DNA of 64,000 bases, taken from NCBI GenBank assembly GCA_934501435.1, contig CAKSTW010000001.1, forward strand, positions 124,001-188,000. Reading direction: 5' to 3'. Source of the DNA: an uncultured Eubacteriales bacterium. Lineage in GTDB: Bacteria > Bacillota > Clostridia > Oscillospirales > UBA644. Under the pieces are notes generated by a model. That model was not told the origin of the DNA, did not search any database, and was given only the letters and a program-made list of their open reading frames with translations. Below, piece by piece: positions 1 through 7,952 of this stretch (positions are counted from its first letter, which is position 1; each line of letters opens with the position of its first letter). Both the position numbers and the translations under genes were made by a program.

Positions 1-1239
1 AAACTCCGTATGGGCGACGCAAACACCATGATGGCGGAAGGCGGTATTCAGGCGGCGGATAAGCCGAACGACTCCCCCGCTATTCACTTTGTCGACGCAT
101 TCGGCGGCGGACATTACGCTGCAAAAAGAGAACTTCTCGCAAAACTTGTCTGCGACGCTCCCGAAGCAATTCAGTGGCTCAACGACCTCGGTGTTGAATT
201 TGACAAAGCGCCCGACGGAACGATGATAACGACCCACGGCGGCGGAACTTCGAGAAAGAGAATGCACGCGGCAAAGGACTACTCCGGAGCTGAAATAATG
301 AGAACTCTGAGAGACGAAGTCTTAAACAGAGGAATTCCCGTTGTTGACTTCACTTCCGCAATCGAACTTATCCTTGACGAAAACGGACATGCGGCAGGCG
401 CGGTTCTCATGAATATGGAAACAAAAGAACTGATGGTCGCACGCGCAAAGACCGTTATAATAGCGACGGGCGGCGCGGGAAGAATGCACTATCAGGGCTT
501 CCCCACTTCCAATCACTACGGTGCGACCGCAGACGGACTTGTTCTCGGATACAGAGTCGGCGCGAAACTGCTCTACCCCGAAACTCTCCAATATCACCCG
601 ACAGGTGCCGCATATCCTCAGCAGATATTCGGAGCGCTCGTTACCGAAAAAGTCCGTTCTCTCGGCGCAAAACTCGTAAACAGAGACGGAAAAGTATTTA
701 TGCACCCGCTTGAGACCCGTGACGTTGCGGCGGCTTCCATAATCCGCGAATGTTCCGACAGAGCCGAAGGCGTTGACACCGGAAACGGCAAAGCAGTTTG
801 GCTCGATACCCCGATGATAGAGGCTATCGGCGGCGAAGGAACTATCGAAAAGAGAATTCCCGCAATGATGAGAATGTTTGCAAGTTACGGAATTGATATC
901 CGTAAAGAACCGATTCTCGTCTACCCGACTCTCCACTATCAGAACGGCGGTCTTGATATAAACGTCGACGGAATGACAACGAACGTAGAGAATCTCTTTG
1001 TCGCGGGCGAAGCCGTAGGCGGTATTCACGGAAAGAACCGTCTCATGGGCAACTCTCTTCTCGATATTATCGTTTTCGGCAGAAACGCAGGTCAGAACGC
1101 TTCAAAGAAAGCCAAAGACGTCAAAATCGGAAAACTCACCCTCGACCATATTGCAAAATTTGATAAAGAAAGAGAAGCAGCAGGTATTAAGACCGATGCG
1201 GTCTCCCCGAAACTTCTCCCCGATTATCGCAGAAAATAA
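1..1239 (+). CDS. FAD-dependent oxidoreductase, fumarate reductase/succinate dehydrogenase flavoprotein type (5' partial)
   Basis: The frame is open from base 1, so the gene begins before the window and the ATG at 10 is internal. The visible first residues match the Ala/Gly-rich FAD-binding stretch (MMAEGGIQAA) of fumarate reductase, succinate dehydrogenase and L-aspartate oxidase flavoproteins. Further family marks are SRKRMHAAKD, a nucleotide-binding IIATGGAG segment, the substrate-site motif QYHPTG, and the C-terminal flavin motif GEAVGGIHGKNRLMGNSLLD. These flavoproteins move electrons between FAD and a dicarboxylate or related substrate. The protein ends soon after the flavin domain, without the helical C-terminal domain of true SdhA/FrdA, so the exact substrate is open. 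A small membrane protein follows 19 bases downstream. Confidence 0.85.
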   Translation, partial: KLRMGDANTMMAEGGIQAADKPNDSPAIHFVDAFGGGHYAAKRELLAKLVCDAPEAIQWLNDLGVEFDKAPDGTMITTHGGGTSRKRMHAAKDYSGAEIMRTLRDEVLNRGIPVVDFTSAIELILDENGHAAGAVLMNMETKELMVARAKTVIIATGGAGRMHYQGFPTSNHYGATADGLVLGYRVGAKLLYPETLQYHPTGAAYPQQIFGALVTEKVRSLGAKLVNRDGKVFMHPLETRDVAAASIIRECSDRAEGVDTGNGKAVWLDTPMIEAIGGEGTIEKRIPAMMRMFASYGIDIRKEPILVYPTLHYQNGGLDINVDGMTTNVENLFVAGEAVGGIHGKNRLMGNSLLDIIVFGRNAGQNASKKAKDVKIGKLTLDHIAKFDKEREAAGIKTDAVSPKLLPDYRRK

Positions 1240-1258
1240 TTTGAAAGCTGGCAATTAA

Positions 1259-1588
1259 ATGATAGTAGACTTACTTGAAGCACTGACAATATTCTGTTTC
1301 GGTCTTTCCTGGCCGCTCTCGATACGTAAATCGTGGGTATCGCGTACCGCAAAAGGAAAAAGCCTCTTTTTCGAAGTCTTTCTCCTTATAGGTTACGCTT
1401 GCGGAATAGTTAAAAAAATAATTGAATCCGTCGGTCTTTTCGGGATCGCTCCTAAATCGGGATTCATATTCGTTCTGAGTTTCTTCTTCTATATACTGAA
1501 CTTCATCGAAATTGCAATCGACGTTGCTCTCTATTTCAGAAACAAAAAACTCGACGCCATAGCGGACGCAGAAAGATCTATAGCATAA
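1259..1588 (+). CDS. Small membrane protein, SemiSWEET/PQ-loop-like
   Basis: This 109-residue protein has about three hydrophobic segments: residues 5-20, 35-58 and 66-92. A proline inside the first helix (GLSWPLSIRKSW) followed by a charged turn resembles the half-transporter fold of SemiSWEET/PQ-loop proteins, which move small solutes as dimers. That resemblance is from pattern only. It lies 19 bases after the flavoprotein gene on the same strand and is followed directly by a strong terminator, so the two are probably one transcript; a membrane role linked to the oxidoreductase is possible but not shown. Confidence 0.6.
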   Translation: MIVDLLEALTIFCFGLSWPLSIRKSWVSRTAKGKSLFFEVFLLIGYACGIVKKIIESVGLFGIAPKSGFIFVLSFFFYILNFIEIAIDVALYFRNKKLDAIADAERSIA

Positions 1589-1592
1589 AGAT

Positions 1593-1626
1593 AAAGCCGA
1601 TAACCTCATTGGTTATCGGCTTTTTT
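1593..1626. terminator. Bidirectional intrinsic terminator
   Basis: A perfect 10-bp stem GCCGATAACC/GGTTATCGGC with loop TCATT (1606-1610) is flanked by A-tract and T-tract, so it works on both strands. It separates the plus-strand membrane protein from the convergent pseudouridine synthase gene, whose stop codon (complement of 1606-1608) lies in the loop. Confidence 0.85.
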
Positions 1627-2520
1627 CGGCAATATTTGATAAAAATATTCGGGGATAGCGCTGTCGAATTCCAGATATTCTTTTGTGATCGGGTGAATAA
1701 ACCCGATTTTTTTTGCGTGCAGAAACTGTTTATGATAATTCTTCGGAAGCAGGTTTTTGGGACTGTAAACGGGGTCTCCGTATATTGCGTGCCCTATCGA
1801 CGCCAGGTGAACCCTTATCTGGTGGGTTCTTCCCGTTTCAAGCCGGAAATTGACAAGAGAAAAACCGTCGTATTCCTCAAGCACCTTATAATGAGTCATT
1901 GCGGGTTTCGAATTTTTGAGAGTGACCGCCATCTTTTTTCTGTCGGTCGGGTGTCTGCCTATCGGTTTTGCGATACTTCCCTCTTTTTCGCGGAGTCTGC
2001 CGTAAACTATCCCGACATACTCCCGCAAAAACGAATGTTCCTTTATCTGTTCGGCAAGTCCGAGATGCGCGTCGTCGGTCTTCGCAACGATAAGAAGTCC
2101 GCTCGTATCTTTGTCGATACGGTGAACTATCCCCGGTCGGATAACTCCGTTTATCGACGAAAGTGAATCTTTGCAGTGCCACAAAAGAGCGTTTACAAGC
2201 GTCCCGCCGTAGTTTCCGGGCGCAGGATGAACGACCATTCCCTGCGGCTTATTTACGACAAGCAGATATTCGTCTTCATAAACAATATCTATCGGCAGAT
2301 TTTCGGGTTCAAGGTCAAGTTCCGTCGGTTCGGGAAGTTCGACTTCGACTTCGTCCCCCGGTTTCATTTTATAGTTTTTCTTTACGGATAGTCCGTTTAT
2401 CTTAACGGCTCCTCTTTCTATAAGCAAAACAACGGCCGAACGGGTTCTGTCTACCCGTTCGGTCAGAAAAACGTCTATTCTCTTTTCGGCGTCCTGCTCG
2501 CCGGCGATTATTTTTTCCAC
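1606..2520 (-). CDS. rluD: RluA-family 23S rRNA pseudouridine synthase (RluD-like)
   Basis: The 304-residue protein has an N-terminal S4 RNA-binding domain (about residues 12-75) and a pseudouridine synthase domain with the catalytic motif HRIDKDTSGL, where the Asp is the catalytic nucleophile of the family. Further family marks are VVNKPQGMVVHP and GRTHQIRVHL. It isomerises uridines in rRNA; RluD modifies helix 69 of 23S rRNA. Which uridines this copy modifies cannot be read from the sequence. The start overlaps the end of lspA by 13 bases, so the two are probably co-transcribed and translationally coupled at the end of the division cluster. Confidence 0.9.
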   Translation of the reverse strand: MEKIIAGEQDAEKRIDVFLTERVDRTRSAVVLLIERGAVKINGLSVKKNYKMKPGDEVEVELPEPTELDLEPENLPIDIVYEDEYLLVVNKPQGMVVHPAPGNYGGTLVNALLWHCKDSLSSINGVIRPGIVHRIDKDTSGLLIVAKTDDAHLGLAEQIKEHSFLREYVGIVYGRLREKEGSIAKPIGRHPTDRKKMAVTLKNSKPAMTHYKVLEEYDGFSLVNFRLETGRTHQIRVHLASIGHAIYGDPVYSPKNLLPKNYHKQFLHAKKIGFIHPITKEYLEFDSAIPEYFYQILPKKADNQ

Positions 2521-2987
2521 TTTATGACATTGCCTTTTTTCACAATATAAATTATCAGAAATGCAGCGGCGCCGCAGGTAACGGCTATATCCGCAACATT
2601 GAAGATCGCAAAATTTATAAGTCTGAAATCGAACATATCAACAACATAGCCGTTAAGGATTCTGTCGATAAGATTTCCTATTCCGCCCGCGGAAATAATT
2701 GCCATGGTATATGCCGCGCCGACATTCTGCACTCTGTCCGAATACATAAGCCAGACAAGAAGCACGATAAAAACGGCTGTGATCACAATAAAGAATATTC
2801 TCGCGCCCGAAAGCATTGAAAATGCCGCTCCGGTATTTTCGCAATAGGTCAGGTGAAAAACATTTCGTATTATCGGGAAAGTGTCTATCGGTTTAAGAAA
2901 AACAACCGAAAGATATTTTACGAGCTGGTCGAGACCGACCGTCAATAAAATTACGACCGCGAAAAATATCTTATGAATTTTTTTCAT
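2508..2987 (-). CDS. lspA: Lipoprotein signal peptidase (signal peptidase II)
   Basis: This 159-residue integral membrane aspartyl protease has four predicted membrane helices and the family motifs ENTGAAFS, GGIGNLIDR and VVDMFDF; the Asp residues of the last two form the catalytic pair. It cleaves the signal peptide of diacylated prolipoproteins, such as the lipoproteins encoded elsewhere in this window at 22241, 25604 and 56744. It sits 6 bases after divIVA and overlaps rluD, an order seen in the ylm/div clusters of Firmicutes. Confidence 0.95.
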   Translation of the reverse strand: MKKIHKIFFAVVILLTVGLDQLVKYLSVVFLKPIDTFPIIRNVFHLTYCENTGAAFSMLSGARIFFIVITAVFIVLLVWLMYSDRVQNVGAAYTMAIISAGGIGNLIDRILNGYVVDMFDFRLINFAIFNVADIAVTCGAAAFLIIYIVKKGNVIKWKK

Positions 2988-2993
2988 TTACAG

Positions 2994-3926
2994 TTATTCC
3001 TCGTCATCGTAGTCGTCGAAATAATCGTCATCGTCGAAGTCTTCGTCAAAATCGTCGTCATCGTCGGGTTCTGAATCTTTTACAAAGCCGAAGAAGTTGA
3101 ATCCTCTTTTTTTCGTTTTCTTGGGCTTTTCCTCTTCGGTATCAAAAAGTCCGTCGATCTCAGGCTCTTCGTCCTTTTCAACGTACATACTTCTTGCAGG
3201 TCTGTGGCTTTCTTTCTTTTCTTCAACAACGGGTTCGGGCTTTCTTTCGGTTTCTTCGGCGACATAGCGCGACGGAACATAATCCTTTGCGGGAGAGGGT
3301 TCTTCTATAACGCCCGAAAAATCGAAATCGTCGTCGGTTTCTTCTTTTGTCTCCTCTTCAGTCCCGACAGGCTCTTCGGGAACGGGTTCCTCTTTCGGAA
3401 GATCGTCGGCGGACGCGTCGACAGTCGAATTCTCAAGCATTTCAAGAGTTGCGGATTCAGTAGACGCCTCATCTATCTTCATAATCGGAATAGAGGAAAT
3501 AAGTTTGACGTGGCTTTCGTAGATAGAAAGAAGTTTGGACTTGAATTCCTCAACTTCCGTAACAAAACGGTTACTTACCTCCTGCTGTCTTTCCGCCTCA
3601 ATATGAGCCGCCTCAATAAGTTTTTTCGCATAGTTTTGAGCCTCGAAAACTATTTTATCGGCTTTTGCATTTGCCGCGGCAAGAGTTTCGTTATATATAT
3701 GCTGAGGATCGGAAATCGCTTTTTCCAGATCTCTTTTAGCGTCGGATTCTTTTTTCAGTTTTTCGTTGAGCATTTCAACTTTATTCAGAAGGTGGTCTTT
3801 TTCCGCGATAACGGCGTTGAAGCTGTCGAGCACGTCGTCAAGAAAATGCTCTACTTCCTCAGGGTGATATCCTCCTGCTTTTGCTCTTGAAAACTTTTTG
3901 GTTTCAATGTCTTTAGGTGTCAACAT
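2994..3926 (-). CDS. divIVA: DivIVA-type cell division/polar scaffold protein
   Basis: The N-terminus (LTPKDIETKKFSRAKAGGYH followed by an EEVEHFLDDV helix) is the lipid-binding DivIVA domain, and residues about 30-140 form coiled coil. DivIVA binds negatively curved membrane at septa and poles and recruits division or envelope proteins. The C-terminal half, from about residue 165, is a long acidic low-complexity tail rich in Glu, Asp and Pro that ends in an Asp run; it is longer than in the Bacillus protein. It is the gene after ylmH, as in many Firmicutes division clusters. A GGGAG ribosome binding site precedes the ATG. Confidence 0.9.
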   Translation of the reverse strand: MLTPKDIETKKFSRAKAGGYHPEEVEHFLDDVLDSFNAVIAEKDHLLNKVEMLNEKLKKESDAKRDLEKAISDPQHIYNETLAAANAKADKIVFEAQNYAKKLIEAAHIEAERQQEVSNRFVTEVEEFKSKLLSIYESHVKLISSIPIMKIDEASTESATLEMLENSTVDASADDLPKEEPVPEEPVGTEEETKEETDDDFDFSGVIEEPSPAKDYVPSRYVAEETERKPEPVVEEKKESHRPARSMYVEKDEEPEIDGLFDTEEEKPKKTKKRGFNFFGFVKDSEPDDDDDFDEDFDDDDYFDDYDDEE

Positions 3927-3946
3927 TTTTCCCTCTCCTTAATATA

Positions 3947-4738
3947 TCAAATAAATTTTCGTATTTTATATTGTAATTTGCCTTTTCTTCCTGTTCCGGA
4001 AAGTCTGTCAATGACAAATTTCCCTATTCCGCGCACAGTTACGGTGTCGCCCTCCGAAAGAACTTTTTCGGCGTTCTGACGGCATATTCCGTTTATGAAA
4101 ACACGCTCGTCGGCAATAATATCTTTTGCCTTTTCTCTCGAGACTTTTGCAAAAGCCGAAACGAAACAGTCAAGACGCCCGGAAGCGACGGAAAGCGAAA
4201 AATCTTCGTATTTCTGCTCGAAAACCGGAATGTTTTCAGGCGAAACTTCTCTTACAAAAGCGCTGTCCTCCGCAATATAAGTCAGATTTTCGCAAACATA
4301 TTTTACCATTCGTGAAAGACAGAAAACAAAAGCCGTTCTGCCGTCTGAAACGATAATATCGCCGAAAACCGACCGGTCCGCACCGAGGGACATCAGACTT
4401 CCGAGAACGTCGCGGTGAGAAAATTCCCTCGCCGTTTTGGAAACGGATATTTCAAGGCAGGTTATCGGGAAATCCGTTCTGTCACATTCGCCGACGGCAA
4501 TCACCTTACGTCCTGCGCCGTCCCGTCCTCCCCATTCCGAAAAAACGCATCGGTTCTTCAGAAAAAGCGCTGCGGAGGAATATTCGTTTTCGTCAAGGAA
4601 CGCAGTAAAAAACACGCGTCCGCTGTCTTCATAACGTCTTATAAGATCTGAAAGCGACGACAGAAAATACTGCGCCTGTTTTTCGGCGTTCGAATCAGTA
4701 TTCTTCAAGATCGTCGAAAATATTCCCGCTGATCTCAA
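3947..4738 (-). CDS. ylmH: YlmH-like S4-domain RNA-binding protein
   Basis: The protein (263 residues from this start) ends in an S4 domain, with KDIIADERVFING and a GDTVTVRGIGKF strand, preceded by the globular region found in YlmH, a ribosome/RNA-binding protein of division clusters. In Bacillus YlmH binds stalled 50S-tRNA complexes; the same role here is by family only. The start is uncertain: the given one is TTG at 4738 inside sepF, and an in-frame TTG at 4708 would cut the overlap with sepF. No ATG is available near the expected N-terminus. Gene order sepF-ylmH-divIVA supports the call. Confidence 0.85.
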   Translation of the reverse strand: MRSAGIFSTILKNTDSNAEKQAQYFLSSLSDLIRRYEDSGRVFFTAFLDENEYSSAALFLKNRCVFSEWGGRDGAGRKVIAVGECDRTDFPITCLEISVSKTAREFSHRDVLGSLMSLGADRSVFGDIIVSDGRTAFVFCLSRMVKYVCENLTYIAEDSAFVREVSPENIPVFEQKYEDFSLSVASGRLDCFVSAFAKVSREKAKDIIADERVFINGICRQNAEKVLSEGDTVTVRGIGKFVIDRLSGTGRKGKLQYKIRKFI

Positions 4739-5087
4739 GACCGCCGGGTATTATGAGATAAGTATTTATCGCAATTTTCTTGACCTGTCCGTCGAGTGCA
4801 TAGGCGACCCCGCTCAGAAAATCGACAAAACGTCTTGTGTCGCTTTTGACAAGTTCAAGATTGAGAACGACGCATTTTTTTCTTAAAAGGTCGTCCGCTA
4901 TCGTAAAGAGTTCTTCTCTTTTGTCCGGCTTTACGAGAACGAAGTTCGGATTTCCCTTTCTGACGGAAGAAATTTTTGCTTTTACCGAGTCATCGTCCGC
5001 ATAATCGGAACCGTCTTCATATTCCTCTTCGTCAAGATTGTTTTCGAGTTCCTCGTCGTCGCCGAGAATTTTTTTAAAAAAACTCAT
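4695..5087 (-). CDS. sepF: Cell division protein SepF
   Basis: SepF bundles FtsZ filaments and anchors them to the membrane. From the ATG at 5087 the 130-residue protein begins MSFFKKILG, the amphipathic membrane-binding helix, followed by an acidic linker (about residues 12-35) and the SepF core (KPDKREELFTIADDLLRKK, then RRFVDFLSGVAYALDG). A longer frame starts 10 codons upstream, but GGAGG at 5095-5099 is correctly placed only for 5087. It overlaps the start of ylmH and follows yggS. Confidence 0.95.
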   Translation of the reverse strand: MSFFKKILGDDEELENNLDEEEYEDGSDYADDDSVKAKISSVRKGNPNFVLVKPDKREELFTIADDLLRKKCVVLNLELVKSDTRRFVDFLSGVAYALDGQVKKIAINTYLIIPGGLEISGNIFDDLEEY

Positions 5088-5101
5088 CTGTTTTCCTCCC
5101 G

Positions 5102-5758
5102 TTAATTGAAAAGACATCTGCCGAGCCTGACCATGTTGGCGCCGCAGGAAACTGCCGCCTCGTAGTCGTTGCTCATTCCCATAGAAAGATATTTCAGATC
5201 TATGTTCGGATATGAAGTCTGTTTTGCTTCGGCATAGACGTCGTACATATCTTTATAGTAATCAGGTTTCGTTTCTATCGGCATTATCGCCATAAGCCCT
5301 GAAACTTTAATATTCTCAAGAGAAGCCGCGGTTTTCATAATTCCGGCAAGTTCTTCTTTGAAGAGACCGAATTTTATTTCTTCGCGCGCTATATTGACCT
5401 GAAAAAATATTTCCGCAACTTTTCCTGTTTCTGCAGATATACGGTTAAGGTCGAGAAGAAGTCTTTCCGAATCGACCGATTGAATAACGTCGCAGAGCGA
5501 AAGCGCCGCGCGCGCCTTGTTTGTCTGAAGATGGCCGATAAGATGTCTTTTACTCGGCAGCAGAAGTTCTGCTTTTTCTTTCATTGCCTGAACTCTGTTT
5601 TCGGCAATTATCGAAATTCCGTTTTTAATTATCTCGTTTGCCGCGGAGACAGGCTGATTTTTTGTCACCCCTACAATGGTAACTTCTCCTTTGTACGGGG
5701 AATTTGCCTGCGCGTTTTCAATATTTTTCTTAATCTGTGCAAGTTTTTCCGCAAACAT
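5102..5758 (-). CDS. yggS: YggS/PLPBP family pyridoxal-phosphate homeostasis protein
   Basis: This 218-residue alanine-racemase-like TIM barrel carries the PLP lysine in VGVTKNQP, then RHLIGHLQTNKA, NIAREEIKFG and a C-terminal LSMGMSNDYEAAV motif with a VRLGRCLF end. YggS (YlmE in Bacillus) binds PLP and buffers vitamin B6 levels; it has no known racemase activity. It lies 14 bases upstream of sepF and 10 bases after the HlyD-like gene, the usual Firmicutes position (ylmE-ylmF). Confidence 0.93.
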   Translation of the reverse strand: MFAEKLAQIKKNIENAQANSPYKGEVTIVGVTKNQPVSAANEIIKNGISIIAENRVQAMKEKAELLLPSKRHLIGHLQTNKARAALSLCDVIQSVDSERLLLDLNRISAETGKVAEIFFQVNIAREEIKFGLFKEELAGIMKTAASLENIKVSGLMAIMPIETKPDYYKDMYDVYAEAKQTSYPNIDLKYLSMGMSNDYEAAVSCGANMVRLGRCLFN

Positions 5759-5768
5759 TGTAACGCCT

Positions 5769-6992
5769 CTATTTATTGACTATTTTTCCGTTATAAAGAT
5801 CCTTGCCACCGATAATGACTTCGTCTTTCGACGCAAGAGGTTTCGACGTGGTCGCGGGAGACTTTACTATAAGAAAATCGTTTGAACTGTATAAAATTTC
5901 CACGGGTTTGAAAACTATACGCTGGGCGGAAAGGACATAAACCCCGTACTGCCCGTCGACAATTCTCAACGCTTTATTGCTTATCTTGAAACCGTCATAG
6001 GATTTCTTCATAAGTTTTGCGTCTGTCTTTCTTAAAGCGACGGTATCGGACGTTGCGGTGTCGCATCTGAAGACGACAGCGGATTTGCCGTTCACCGAAT
6101 TTGAAATATCCTGAACGTAAAAAGAAAGAACATTTTTACCCGAAGACGGAAAATCAATTTCGATATTCGCCGTTCCGCCGACAGTCAGATCCGCAGCATC
6201 GGAAGTATCCACCGAGGTGATAAAATACCATGATGAAATATTCTGAACTTTTCCGACTGCATTAACGGGAATCTTTTCGGGAGACTTTGACATAAGAAAC
6301 TCGTAAGCGGCCACGGTAATGTCGAGATACCCGTCGGGAGAAACCCCTTCGTAGCCGTCGCAGGAAACGCAGAAATATCCGCTGGTCTTCGATTTTACTG
6401 ATTTTTCATTCGCATTTTTCGACGACAGGAGTTTTTCTTTTTTATCGGCATAGGTATTCAGCATGCCCGTATAATAATCCTCGCCGTTAACGGCAATATC
6501 CTTTTTATCGAAAAGGATCTGGAGAGCGTCGAAATCTTTCGAAAGAGAAGAAAACGACCTTGAGTCCCTGTCTGAAAGCACAGAGATTATCGCCGTTTTT
6601 ATCTGAGAATCAAGCCCGTCGGCGTCGAACATTATAGCCTTGTCGGTGCTTGCCTCCAGCTGTTTTATTTTGACGTTTATATTGACAATATCGGAAAGAT
6701 TGTCGTTTCCTACGCCGCTCGTGTTATATGTCGCGACGATCGAACCGACGGGAACCCTGTCACCGTTTTCAACGGTGTAGATAAGATCGTTCATGACCGA
6801 ATCGTCGGAGGAAATGACGGTCTCGTTTTTAAGCGCTATGCCGTCTATTCTGATATAATCGCTGTATCTCGAATAAATGACCGTTTCGGTGTCGAAATCG
6901 GAGCCGTTTACCCCGACAAAGAAACTGAAAAAGAAGTAAGAAATTATCGCGACCATAAAAATAATGAACACGGTCCGCATACTGTTTTTCAA
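5769..6992 (-). CDS. HlyD-like membrane-anchored protein of the division cluster
   Basis: The protein has 407 residues: a short cytoplasmic start, one membrane helix (about residues 8-27, rich in Phe), then a large extracytoplasmic region. It contains a HlyD/biotinyl-lipoyl-like first half (ENGDRVPVGSIVATYNTS), a helical middle with KQLEAS, and beta-rich segments near the end (DEVIIGGKDLYNGKIVNK). Similar proteins are a recurrent neighbour of yggS-sepF in Clostridia and are annotated as HlyD family adaptors, but no export ATPase is adjacent here, so the role is unknown. About 36 bases separate it from miaA upstream. Confidence 0.75.
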   Translation of the reverse strand: MKNSMRTVFIIFMVAIISYFFFSFFVGVNGSDFDTETVIYSRYSDYIRIDGIALKNETVISSDDSVMNDLIYTVENGDRVPVGSIVATYNTSGVGNDNLSDIVNINVKIKQLEASTDKAIMFDADGLDSQIKTAIISVLSDRDSRSFSSLSKDFDALQILFDKKDIAVNGEDYYTGMLNTYADKKEKLLSSKNANEKSVKSKTSGYFCVSCDGYEGVSPDGYLDITVAAYEFLMSKSPEKIPVNAVGKVQNISSWYFITSVDTSDAADLTVGGTANIEIDFPSSGKNVLSFYVQDISNSVNGKSAVVFRCDTATSDTVALRKTDAKLMKKSYDGFKISNKALRIVDGQYGVYVLSAQRIVFKPVEILYSSNDFLIVKSPATTSKPLASKDEVIIGGKDLYNGKIVNK

Positions 6993-7028
6993 TCTTTCTC
7001 ACTTCCCTGTCTGTTATTTTTAATTATA

Positions 7029-7952
7029 TCAAATATCAAGGAATTTTTCCATAGATGTTGCAAAAAGTTCACAATTTAATTCATTCCCGTCTGCGCAGAG
7101 CCAGTTTATGCGTTTATCCCTGCGGAACCATGTAAGTTGGCGTTTTGCATAACGGCGTGATTCTCTTTTTATATCTTCGACGGCGTCTTCGAGAGACATT
7201 GTTCCCGCAAGATATCCGAATATCTGACGGTAGCCTATCGCCTGCCTTGCGGTTTTCGAAAGTTTTTCGAAATCAAGACTTTCGACCTCTTCTATAAAGC
7301 CCTCTTCGATCATCATATCGACTCTGCGGTCGATCCTGTCATAAAGTTTCTGCCTGTCGCTGAACGTAATACCGATAATATAAAAATCGTAAGGAGAGGG
7401 AACCGCGCGGGACAGAGCGTTATGCTCGGTAATGGTCATTCCTGTCGTATGAAAAAATTCCAAAGCGCGGATTATCCGTTTTTCATCGTTTACATGAAGT
7501 GTTTTATAACTTTCGGGATCTGTTTTTTCGAGAAGCGAATAAAGCGCCGCCGCACCGTTTTCTCTTGCAAAATTTTTCAGATACTCGCGGTACTCTTCGT
7601 CGGTCTCCGCATCCGTCAACTGAATATTGTCGATAAAAGAGGAGATATAAAGCCCCGTACCTCCCGCCATTACGGGAAGTTTTCCGCGCGAAAGAATATC
7701 TTTTACGGTTCTGTCGGCGTCTGAAAGGTAATCTGAAAGAGTATAGGTTTCGGACGGATCGACTATATCAATAAGATGATGAGGAACGCCTTCCGTATCT
7801 CTGATCTTCGCCGTTCCGATATCCATTTTACGGTATATCTGCATGGAATCGGCGGAAACGACCTCTCCGCCGTATTTTTTTGCGATATCGACAGCAAGAG
7901 CGCTTTTCCCCGAAGCCGTCGGTCCGACGACTGCAACAACCTTGTTTTTCAT
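7029..7952 (-). CDS. miaA: tRNA dimethylallyltransferase
   Basis: MiaA transfers a dimethylallyl group to N6 of A37 in tRNAs that read UNN codons; MiaB, also encoded here, then adds the methylthio group. The start chosen is ATG 7952 (MKNKVVAVVGPTASGKSALA), because its ATGA overlaps the stop of mutL by four bases and it places the P-loop at the usual position; a longer frame to 8027 would run into mutL. Other marks are SADSMQIYR, DIGTAKI, and the C-terminal RRYAKRQLTWFR tRNA-contact motif. The length, 307 residues, is normal. Confidence 0.95.
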   Translation of the reverse strand: MKNKVVAVVGPTASGKSALAVDIAKKYGGEVVSADSMQIYRKMDIGTAKIRDTEGVPHHLIDIVDPSETYTLSDYLSDADRTVKDILSRGKLPVMAGGTGLYISSFIDNIQLTDAETDEEYREYLKNFARENGAAALYSLLEKTDPESYKTLHVNDEKRIIRALEFFHTTGMTITEHNALSRAVPSPYDFYIIGITFSDRQKLYDRIDRRVDMMIEEGFIEEVESLDFEKLSKTARQAIGYRQIFGYLAGTMSLEDAVEDIKRESRRYAKRQLTWFRRDKRINWLCADGNELNCELFATSMEKFLDI

